NCBI GenBank assembly: GCA_017625835.1
Contig: JAGAKF010000051.1
Coordinates: 60,166 to 124,165 of the forward strand
Direction of reading: 5' to 3'
Source of the DNA: Clostridia bacterium
GTDB taxonomy: Bacteria > Bacillota > Clostridia > Oscillospirales > Acutalibacteraceae
DNA length: 64,000 nt
Both the position numbers and the translations under genes were made by a program. Below are positions 58,225 to 64,000 of the stretch, piece after piece. The notes under the pieces are model-generated. The model had not been told where the DNA came from and did no database searches. It saw nothing but the letters and a program-made list of their open reading frames with translations. Positions within the stretch are counted from its first letter, which is position 1; every line of letters begins with the position of its first letter.

Positions 58225-58830
58225 TCAGGTTAATCTGTTCCAGAGAATATAGTCGTCAATCAATACTGCTCTTACGGGAGCGCCGTCAATCGCGCCCATT
58301 TTCACGGGCAGGGCGATAAGGTAATAATCACCCGGCTCAACGGCTGAAAGGTCAAGATTTTCCAGAATCGCAACACCGTTCTGAAGAAATGCCTTGTGAG
58401 TCTTAAGCTGTCCGCCTGACTTTCCGACCGAATCGGCATCCGTGCCGATAAGGCAGATTCCCGTATCAAGCGCTTCGTAGGCTGCACTTTCCATAAAGAA
58501 GGACTGCGCATCACCTTTTATTAAAAGTCTTGTGCATTTTTTCGGAAAATATTTATTGACATATTCGCCCGTTATAATTCCCGGAGGAACTTCAATTACG
58601 GTACACTGGCCGATGTACTTGTTCAGGTCAACCTCGTCAATCGTTTCTCCGCCTTCAAGGAAATGGTACGGAGCATCCGCGTGAGTCGCCGTATGAACGC
58701 AGGCATAAACAGCCGAAAGGTTGCACTCGTCGCCGTTTTCAATTCGCTGAACGGCGTCAAGCCTCGTTTCGGGGTCGCCCGGATATTCAATTGTCGTAAG
58801 CAACGGTCTTGAAATGTCAACGATGTTCAT
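58225..58830 (-). CDS. Cyclase-family metal-dependent hydrolase (KynB-like)
   Basis: 201 residues. The N-terminus [20 protein letters not shown] and the metal motif [18 protein letters not shown] (HxxTHxDxPxH) mark the cyclase/kynurenine formamidase family. The second metal part, [11 protein letters not shown], is present. Substrate is unknown; N-formylkynurenine or another amide or lactone is possible, but no kynurenine genes are near. It lies 21 bp after prfB with GGAAGTTCAGAT before the ATG. Confidence 0.85.
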   Translation of the reverse strand: MNIVDISRPLLTTIEYPGDPETRLDAVQRIENGDECNLSAVYACVHTATHADAPYHFLEGGETIDEVDLNKYIGQCTVIEVPPGIITGEYVNKYFPKKCTRLLIKGDAQSFFMESAAYEALDTGICLIGTDADSVGKSGGQLKTHKAFLQNGVAILENLDLSAVEPGDYYLIALPVKMGAIDGAPVRAVLIDDYILWNRLT

Positions 58831-58851
58831 ATCTGAACTTCCTTATTTTTA

Positions 58852-59973
58852 TTAGTCTTTGTTAAGCTCCGAAAGGGACATCTGCTTGAGGTAAGCATTG
58901 ATGAAACCGTCGATTTCGCCGTCCATAACAGCGTTGATGTTGCCGATTTCAAAGCCTGTTCTGTGGTCCTTTGCAAGAGTGTACGGCATAAAGACGTAGG
59001 AACGGATCTGGCTGCCCCAGCCGATTTCCTTCTGCTCGCCCTTGATATCCTCAATCTTGTCAAGGTGTTCTCTTTCCTTGATTTCGATGAGCTTGGATTT
59101 AAGCATTCTCATCGCAACTTCACGGTTCTGGTGCTGGCTTCGCTCAACCTGACAGGAAACAACGATGTTTGTCGGGAGGTGAATGAGACGTACCGCAGAT
59201 GAAGTTTTGTTAACCTTCTGTCCGCCTGCACCTGAAGCACGGTAAACTTCCATTCTGATATCTTCGGGGCTGATGTTTACTTCGATTGTATCGTCAATTT
59301 CGGGCATAACCTCAAGAGAAGCGAATGAAGTGTGTCTTCTTCCCGAAGAGTCGAACGGTGAAACACGGACAAGACGGTGAACACCTGCCTCGCTCTTCAT
59401 ATAACCGTAAGCGTTTTCGCCCTCAATACGGAGAACTGCAGACTTAAGACCTGCTTCATCACCGTCAAGGAAGTCAACCATACTTACCTTGAAGCCGTGC
59501 TGTTCGCCCCAACGGGTGTACATTCTTACAAGCATCTGGTTCCAGTCCTGAGCCTCAGTTCCGCCTGCACCTGCATGGAAAGTAAGAACAGCATTTTTCA
59601 TATCGTATTCGCCCGAAAGAAGTGTGCTGAGTGTCTGCTTGTCGAGCTCCTTTTCAAACTCGTCAACGCTCATCTTGCATTCTTCAAACATATCAAGGTC
59701 TTCCTCTTCGTCGGAAAGCTCGATCATTGTGAGCGTATCCTCGTAAGAAGCCTTGAGGCTTTCGTATTTTGAAATTTTATTTTTGAGTGCGGCAATTTTC
59801 TGCAAAACAACCTGAGTGTTTGCAATATCGTCCCAGAAGCCGTCCTGCGCAGTTTTCTCCTCAAGAGAAGCAACTTCCGCTTTCATTTCTTTTAATCCGA
59901 GAGCTTCACCAAGTTCGCCGAGTTTTTCTTCAAAACCCATAAGATAAAGCCTTAATTCTTCAAATTGTACCAT
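58852..59973 (-). CDS. prfB: Peptide chain release factor 2
   Basis: 373 residues. It ends translation at UGA and UAA. The SPF anticodon loop is in LVRVSPFDSSGRRHTSFAS, and the peptidyl-tRNA hydrolysis motif is GAGGQKVNKTSSAVRLIHLP. The frame is open from the ATG at 59973, with no internal TGA near codon 25, so the programmed +1 frameshift seen in many bacterial prfB genes is absent here. A TTTACA/TATAAT promoter lies at 60016-60044. It is first in an operon with the cyclase gene. Confidence 0.95.
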   Translation of the reverse strand: MVQFEELRLYLMGFEEKLGELGEALGLKEMKAEVASLEEKTAQDGFWDDIANTQVVLQKIAALKNKISKYESLKASYEDTLTMIELSDEEEDLDMFEECKMSVDEFEKELDKQTLSTLLSGEYDMKNAVLTFHAGAGGTEAQDWNQMLVRMYTRWGEQHGFKVSMVDFLDGDEAGLKSAVLRIEGENAYGYMKSEAGVHRLVRVSPFDSSGRRHTSFASLEVMPEIDDTIEVNISPEDIRMEVYRASGAGGQKVNKTSSAVRLIHLPTNIVVSCQVERSQHQNREVAMRMLKSKLIEIKEREHLDKIEDIKGEQKEIGWGSQIRSYVFMPYTLAKDHRTGFEIGNINAVMDGEIDGFINAYLKQMSLSELNKD

Positions 59974-60015
59974 TGTTATACCTCTCTATGTTACAGCACA
60001 TATTTTTACCAAATA

Positions 60016-60044
60016 ATTATACTAGAAAAATCAACTTATGTAAA
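60016..60044 (-). promoter_or_regulatory. Promoter of prfB
   Basis: Minus-strand TTTACA (60039-60044), 17-nt spacer, TATAAT (60016-60021). Confidence 0.75.
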
Positions 60045-60107
60045 GACAAAGATTTTAATATTGTTTTAAAAATATTCAAATTTAGTATACACTATTGTAA
60101 AACATTG

Positions 60108-60116
60108 TGATATAAT
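60108..60116 (+). promoter_or_regulatory. Extended -10 promoter of the RING/DUF2628 gene
   Basis: TGATATAAT (60108-60116) fits the extended -10 consensus TGnTATAAT; no clear -35 is present. Confidence 0.5.
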
Positions 60117-60150
60117 ATAAACGTAAAATTTTACAACCTGGTGAAATATA

Positions 60151-61143
60151 ATGTTTTATGACAACAAAGTGTGTGACGGTTGTTCTGAAACAATGCACGA
60201 AAACGACGACATTGTTGTTTGTCCCGAATGCGGAACTCCCCAGCACAGAGAATGCTACAAAAAGAATAATCAATGCGTAAACGCTCATCTTCACGCCGAA
60301 GGTTTTGACTGGAAGGCAGCTCACGCAGAGCCTGAGGAACAGAAAGAGCCCGAGCCCGTAAAAGAGACTGCGGAATCAGAAGCAACAGAGCCCACCGCAC
60401 GTCAGATATTTTCCGACTTTGCTTCGGGTAATGATGTTTCCGAGATCCCGTTGCCTGAATTCCATATTGACGGAATTTACATCGACGGGCAGACTTACGA
60501 CGCAAACGAAGACATCGGCGGTGCAACGGTCAAAGAAGTCGTGACCTACACTCAGGTGAATTCCCGTAACTATCTGAAAAGATTTATAAGGAACCGAAAC
60601 AAGAAAAAGTTTGTTTCGTGGAACTGGGGCGCATTTTTCTTCGGTCCCGCGTGGTTCTTCTACCGTAAGCTTTATAAAATCGGCGCTTTCCTTCTTGCAC
60701 TTGCAGTTTCGGCAACGATTGCGGTTTCTCCGTTTCTGGCGACGATCAACGCCGCGGCAGCCGAACTTGAACCTCTTTACGATCAGTTCCTGACGGCGCT
60801 TGAATCCGGTTCAGCAGAGGTTGATGAGGAAAAACAGGCAGAGGTTGAAAAGCTTGCTGCCGAAATCACACAAACTGCAAAAGCCGTTATGCCGCAGACG
60901 CTGGCGGTTTTCGGCGCAACGTACGTTGTGTCTCAGATTTTCCCCGCGCTTATCGCCAACTATTTTTACCGTAAAAAGATGTTGGAGGATATAAAATTTG
61001 CAAAAGAAGCGACTTCGGACCCGAAGGTGCTTAATTATTCCCTGATTCGCCGAGGCGGCGTTTCGTTCCTTGCAGGTCTTTTTGCAACGCTTGCAGCAAG
61101 TCACCTGCCAAATATTATTATGACTATCGTTAGTTATTTTTAA
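60151..61143 (+). CDS. Prok-RING_1 / DUF2628 membrane protein
   Basis: 330 residues. The N-terminus has eight possible zinc ligands, Cys8, Cys11, Cys24, Cys27, His32, Cys35, Cys42 and His46, in CPECGTPQHRECYKKNNQCV, which matches the bacterial RING-type Prok-RING_1 pattern. An acidic linker (EPEEQKEPEPVKETAESEAT) follows. The C-terminal half has the DUF2628 signature SWNWGAFFFGPAWFFYRKLY and three or four membrane segments. Its function is unknown; bacterial RING-like domains may recruit or modify proteins, but here no ubiquitin-like gene is in sight. The gene is 23 bp before galU, so the two may be cotranscribed. Confidence 0.8.
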   Translation: MFYDNKVCDGCSETMHENDDIVVCPECGTPQHRECYKKNNQCVNAHLHAEGFDWKAAHAEPEEQKEPEPVKETAESEATEPTARQIFSDFASGNDVSEIPLPEFHIDGIYIDGQTYDANEDIGGATVKEVVTYTQVNSRNYLKRFIRNRNKKKFVSWNWGAFFFGPAWFFYRKLYKIGAFLLALAVSATIAVSPFLATINAAAAELEPLYDQFLTALESGSAEVDEEKQAEVEKLAAEITQTAKAVMPQTLAVFGATYVVSQIFPALIANYFYRKKMLEDIKFAKEATSDPKVLNYSLIRRGGVSFLAGLFATLAASHLPNIIMTIVSYF

Positions 61144-61166
61144 ACTAATTTCAGGAGGAGTTTACA

Positions 61167-62054
61167 ATGAAAATCAAAAAGGCTATTATCCCCGCAGCAG
61201 GCTTGGGCACAAGAGTTCTGCCCGCATCAAAGGCAGTTCCGAAGGAAATGCTCAATATCGTTGACAAGCCGGCTATCCAGTACATCGTAGAGGAAGCTGC
61301 TGCTGCAGGTATCGAGGACATCCTTATCATCACAAACCGCGGCAAGGGTGTTATCGAAGATCATTTCGACCACAGCTATGAGCTTGAGGACAAGCTTTCA
61401 AAGAATCCTTCAAAGAAGGATCTTTACGAAGACGTTCTTGCTTGTTCAAATATCGCAAATGTTTATTTCATCCGTCAGAAGGAAACAAAGGGTCTCGGCC
61501 ACGCAATTATGTGCGCAAAGAGCTTCGTAGGCAACGAGCCGTTTGCAATCCTCTACGGTGACGACGTTATCATCAACGATGAGTACCCCGTAACAAAGCA
61601 GCTTGTTGACGTTTACGAGAAGACAGGCAAGGGTGTTGTAGGCGTTAAGGAAGTACCGAGAAAGGACGTTCCGAAGTACTGCTCACTCGACGTTACTCAT
61701 CACGAGGACAACGAAAAGGTTATGGACGTTCACAACATCATCGAGAAGCCGACAGACGAGCAGATTATGTCCTGCTATTCAATTCTCGGCCGTGTTGTTG
61801 CTCCCCCGCAGGTATTCGATTACCTTGAGGAAGACCTTGCAAACACACCCGAAGGCGAAGAACTCTACTTCACAGATACACTCACACGTCTCGGTAAAGA
61901 AGGCAACCTTCTTGCTGTTGATTTCGACGGTATCCGTTATGATATGGGTAACAAGCTCGGCATTATGAAGGCTAACTGCGAAGTTGCTCTTGCTCACGAC
62001 GAAATCGGCGAAGATTTCAAGGCTTACATCAAGGACCTTGCTGCTCAGCTTTAA
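61167..62054 (+). CDS. galU: UTP-glucose-1-phosphate uridylyltransferase
   Basis: 295 residues. It makes UDP-glucose from UTP and glucose 1-phosphate. Landmarks: AIIPAAGLGTRVLPASKAVP, KPAIQYIVEEAAAAGIEDI, ILYGDDVIINDEYPV and EKPTDEQIMSC. UDP-glucose supplies cell-wall and glycan sugars. CAGGAGGAGTTT is its ribosome site. A bidirectional terminator follows. Confidence 0.96.
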   Translation: MKIKKAIIPAAGLGTRVLPASKAVPKEMLNIVDKPAIQYIVEEAAAAGIEDILIITNRGKGVIEDHFDHSYELEDKLSKNPSKKDLYEDVLACSNIANVYFIRQKETKGLGHAIMCAKSFVGNEPFAILYGDDVIINDEYPVTKQLVDVYEKTGKGVVGVKEVPRKDVPKYCSLDVTHHEDNEKVMDVHNIIEKPTDEQIMSCYSILGRVVAPPQVFDYLEEDLANTPEGEELYFTDTLTRLGKEGNLLAVDFDGIRYDMGNKLGIMKANCEVALAHDEIGEDFKAYIKDLAAQL

Positions 62055-62064
62055 TAAAACATAA

Positions 62065-62096
62065 AAAATAAGGACGGGAAATCCCGTCCTTATTTT
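62065..62096. terminator. Bidirectional terminator between galU and folT
   Basis: AAAATAAGGACGGG (62065-62078) pairs with CCCGTCCTTATTTT (62083-62096), AAAT loop. The A/T ends provide U-runs on both strands. The last bases are the stop codon of the folate transporter gene. Confidence 0.9.
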
Positions 62097-62644
62097 TATG
62101 CCCTTAACAATTGAGTTTTCAATTTGCTCATAAAACCCAGTCTCCTGAACAGCACTTCAGCAAAAATTATTTCGACCACGATCATTGCAAGTGCCTGCCA
62201 GAACCTCGTTACGATCAAAGCTTTGAATGACGAGTGATACATAATCGCAAGCCACCACGTGTTAAGCAGAAGGCTGCATAATACCTGCTCAGCAACAACA
62301 CTGATAACAATTTTGGACGTTGTGCACTTTCCGCTGAAAGCAAGGCCGTAAATAAATCCCGAAAGAACGGCGGTTACCGTGAAGCCCGGGAAAAATGCAC
62401 CCGACGGGAACAGCAACGCTCCGATCAGGTCGCTGACAAGAGCAACGATAACACCGCCCGAAGCGCCGTAGATATAGCCCGCAGCCATCAGTGGCACAAA
62501 GGAAAAGCCGATTTTGAGAAACTGCAGATTTATTGAAAGGAACCTCGAAAGAACAACCTGCAAAGCAATCAGCAGAGCCATCGTTGCAATTTTCACGGTT
62601 CTGTTTTTCATTGTTTTTGTTTTTTCGGTTCTGTTACCCAACAA
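62096..62644 (-). CDS. folT: Folate ECF transporter substrate-binding subunit
   Basis: 182 residues, about six membrane segments. The start is TTG 62644, 8 nt after a strong GGGAGG; the ATG at 62611 lacks a ribosome site. Landmarks of the folate S component: LLIALQVVLSRFLSINLQF, FVPLMAAGYIYGASGG, VSDLIGALLFPSGAFFPGF. It binds folate and needs the EcfA/EcfT energy module, which is not in this window. A THF riboswitch in its leader supports folate as substrate. Confidence 0.9.
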   Translation of the reverse strand: MLGNRTEKTKTMKNRTVKIATMALLIALQVVLSRFLSINLQFLKIGFSFVPLMAAGYIYGASGGVIVALVSDLIGALLFPSGAFFPGFTVTAVLSGFIYGLAFSGKCTTSKIVISVVAEQVLCSLLLNTWWLAIMYHSSFKALIVTRFWQALAMIVVEIIFAEVLFRRLGFMSKLKTQLLRA

Positions 62645-62645
62645 A

Positions 62646-62697
62646 AATACCTCCCATCATCCTTGTGAATAATAGGGAGGTATCGCTATCTCGATAC
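62646..62697 (-). promoter_or_regulatory. Expression platform: two exclusive hairpins
   Basis: Hairpin A pairs ATACCTCCC (62675-62683) with GGGAGGTAT (62647-62655), which buries the folT ribosome site and ends in T5. Hairpin B pairs GTATCG (62692-62697) with CGATAC (62680-62685). Both need bases 62680-62683, so they cannot form together. Either translation initiation or transcription termination could be the output. Confidence 0.72.
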
Positions 62698-62699
62698 TA

Positions 62700-62784
62700 T
62701 TCAGCGGGATGCGACCGTTGCACTTACATCCGACGGACAACTCCCCGTCCCGTCGGCGATTAACGCACAACCGTCTACTCTGAA
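62700..62784 (-). ncRNA. Tetrahydrofolate riboswitch
   Basis: The minus-strand RNA matches the THF riboswitch consensus: AGAGTAGA close to the 5' end, GCGTTAA after P2, a P3 stem (CCGACGG with CCGTCGG) with a GGGG-A loop, and GTCGCATCCCGCTGA at the 3' side. P1 (TTCAG/CTGAA) closes at 62784 and 62700. P2 is GACGGTTG with CAACGGTC and has one mismatch. It lies upstream of a folate transporter, the standard context. Confidence 0.87.
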
Positions 62785-62799
62785 ATTAAATTTGAAACC

Positions 62800-62827
62800 A
62801 TTATATACCTGTTTTTGAAAAAGTAAA
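62800..62827 (-). promoter_or_regulatory. Promoter of the folT transcript
   Basis: Minus-strand TTTACT (62822-62827), 16-nt spacer, TATAAT (62800-62805), which puts the start of transcription just before the riboswitch. Confidence 0.65.
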
Positions 62828-62829
62828 GT

Positions 62830-63753
62830 CTATTTTTCAGAAAAGCCTTCAACTTTCATAAAATCTTTTGACTTTGATTTGATATAAACCGTAAGTGCTA
62901 TGCCGAACGGAATCGCAAGCACGGTCATAAGCTTCTTCGGCGATTCGGAAATAAACTTCGGATTTTTGCCGATGATTGAACTTGAAACGTAATGGATACA
63001 GTTTCGGAAAACGTCCTTTTGGCTGAAATTGCATTTCATGCTTTCTTTCCGCGCAAAGGCAAAGCCTTTCGGGTTGCGGAGATACTGCCTGAACATATTT
63101 GTGCTTGAGCCGTCGGCACGATATTCAACAACGCAGACAGGCTCGTTGAGGATAATCATTGGTGCGATCAGGTCAACCTGCTCGTATTTATAGCCGAGCG
63201 AAACGTATTTTTCACCCTCAAAAACGGGATAAGGCGGAGTGGATTTTACAACGTCCGTGCGGTAGATAATTTTCTTATCTCCTCTGCCACCACCCTGAAA
63301 ATAGCCTGAAAATGTTGTAGCAAACCGATCGGATTCAAACTCCTTGCCGATAATCTTGCCGTTATCAAACATATCAAGGGCGAAGATTCCTGCATATTTA
63401 TCCGACCCATATTTATGCCAGCAGTCGAGAATTTTTTCAACCGCGTCATCTGTCATATAGTCATCGGAGTCGATACAGGTATTCAGCTCGGTGTCGATGT
63501 TTTCGTACGCGGTGTTGTGTGCCGTGTGCATACCGCCGTTTTCTTTATAAACATATTTTATTTCGAAGCCGTTGTCCTTCGTCTGCCACTCTTTGATCAA
63601 TTCTGCGGTATTGTCCGATGAACCGTCGTCAACGACAAGCCATACAAAATCCTTGCAGGTCTGTCTGCAAAGACTTTCGTAGCAATTACGGATGCAATAT
63701 CCCCTGTTGTATGCGGGAGTAAAAACCGTAAGCGTTTTCTTTTCAGGGCTCAT
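62830..63753 (-). CDS. Family 2 glycosyltransferase
   Basis: 307 residues from the ATG at 63753, 6 nt after GGAGGTG; an in-frame GTG three codons upstream lies inside that site. GT-A fold landmarks: VFTPAYNRGYCIRNCYESLC, LVVDDGSSDNTAELI, ENGGMHTAHNTA and the DxD-type TCIDSDDYMTDDAVEKIL. A mainly soluble cytoplasmic enzyme, with a hydrophobic segment (LMTVLAIPFGIALTVYI) near the C-terminus. It adds an activated sugar to a surface glycan; the donor is unknown. It may belong with the sugar transferase at 57624, but is a separate transcript. Confidence 0.87.
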   Translation of the reverse strand: MSPEKKTLTVFTPAYNRGYCIRNCYESLCRQTCKDFVWLVVDDGSSDNTAELIKEWQTKDNGFEIKYVYKENGGMHTAHNTAYENIDTELNTCIDSDDYMTDDAVEKILDCWHKYGSDKYAGIFALDMFDNGKIIGKEFESDRFATTFSGYFQGGGRGDKKIIYRTDVVKSTPPYPVFEGEKYVSLGYKYEQVDLIAPMIILNEPVCVVEYRADGSSTNMFRQYLRNPKGFAFARKESMKCNFSQKDVFRNCIHYVSSSIIGKNPKFISESPKKLMTVLAIPFGIALTVYIKSKSKDFMKVEGFSEK

Positions 63754-63782
63754 CTTCAACACCTCCGAAACAGTGTAAAAAT

Positions 63783-63811
63783 ATTATACCTTTTTTATAC
63801 CCTTTTGTAAA
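63783..63811 (-). promoter_or_regulatory. Promoter of the glycosyltransferase gene
   Basis: Minus-strand TTTACA (63806-63811), 17-nt spacer, TATAAT (63783-63788). Confidence 0.75.
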
Positions 63812-63855
63812 GGCATATAAGAAACACGAAATCAGCAGAACAACCATGTTTCCAC

Positions 63856-64000
63856 CCCTACAAATTCGGGTTTGTAGGGATGATTTACATATGAGTTCAA
63901 GTTGAGCAAAGCCTCCCTTGCCTAAAGGGAGGTGGATTTTGCGAAGCAAAAGACGGAGGGATACTTCGTGAAAAGCTTGATTTTTCATAGTTTTTTGTAA
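63856..64000. repeat. Hairpin-rich intergenic repeat, cut by window edge
   Basis: Three hairpins in a row: CCCTACAAA (63856-63864) with TTTGTAGGG (63871-63879); CCTCCCTT (63912-63919) with AAGGGAGG (63925-63932); TTTTGC (63937-63942) with GCAAAA (63946-63951). It continues with GACGGAGGGAT. The module AAAGCCTCCCTT...AAAGGGAGGTGG...GACGGAGGGAT resembles a short intergenic repeat that I have seen in Clostridia genomes; copy number here cannot be tested. It holds no credible gene. Confidence 0.6.

Noticed and set aside
63743-63988. 81-codon minus-strand frame at the right edge
   Set aside because: Its sequence is the hairpin repeat plus promoter; no homology-like features.

Overview
The window reads as a chromosomal segment of a Gram-positive, endospore-lineage Clostridia bacterium, most likely an Oscillospiraceae/Ruminococcaceae-type gut or fibre-degrading organism. 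The evidence is an intact spoVT, a GlgC/GlgD pair, a short HisG with HisZ, a YerC/HisR-type regulator, a THF riboswitch in front of a folate ECF S component, a type I dockerin, a Cthe_2159-like lipoprotein, strong AGGAGG ribosome sites and TTG/GTG starts. I saw no tRNA, rRNA, CRISPR array, prophage or insertion sequence. The first gene is cut by the window edge.

Layout: 1-2.8 kb, a truncated PucR/CdaR-type regulator and a divergent surface lipoprotein. 2.8-6.8 kb, a ROK kinase/QueG-like/UPF0291 operon, spoVT, a membrane-anchored dockerin protein and a DUF554 protein. 7-8.6 kb, a cytoplasmic GH36 alpha-galactosidase. 8.7-16.9 kb, one operon holding every enzyme from DAHP synthase to chorismate plus the Phe and Tyr branch enzymes, preceded by a Phe/Tyr-rich leader peptide and an attenuator. 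17-24.1 kb, a minus-strand glycogen operon (glgB-glgC-glgD-glgA) followed by a degenerate histidine phosphatase and a SIS-domain isomerase. 24.3-32.4 kb, two secreted metallophosphoesterases, an L-rhamnose isomerase with a sialidase-like propeller, a peptidase E and a secreted GH36 enzyme. The last is the final gene of a five-gene minus-strand run (ADP-ribosylglycohydrolase, HD, TetM-like GTPase, HAD, GH36) that starts at 37.2 kb.

37.3-44.9 kb holds a second sialidase-like propeller, a PEGA-like/TPR/DUF4037 cluster, a SEDS glycosyltransferase plus class B PBP pair with a long basic tail on the SEDS protein, and a small secreted protein. 45.0-52.8 kb is a histidine operon (hisR-like, hisZGDCBHAFIE) with a perfect inverted repeat between its -35 and -10 boxes. 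52.8-64 kb holds a sugar symporter, a lipoprotein, an M28 membrane peptidase, a VanY-type carboxypeptidase, a prfB-cyclase-sugar transferase run, a RING-finger/DUF2628 membrane protein with galU, the folate transporter component under a THF riboswitch, a glycosyltransferase, and part of a hairpin-rich intergenic repeat.

The strongest regulatory signal is at 8691-8908: a consensus promoter, a 19-residue leader peptide with seven aromatic residues, two alternative pairings and an intrinsic terminator directly before aroF. Together these form a complete ribosome-mediated attenuator that could sense Phe and Tyr and control a single shikimate/Phe/Tyr operon.
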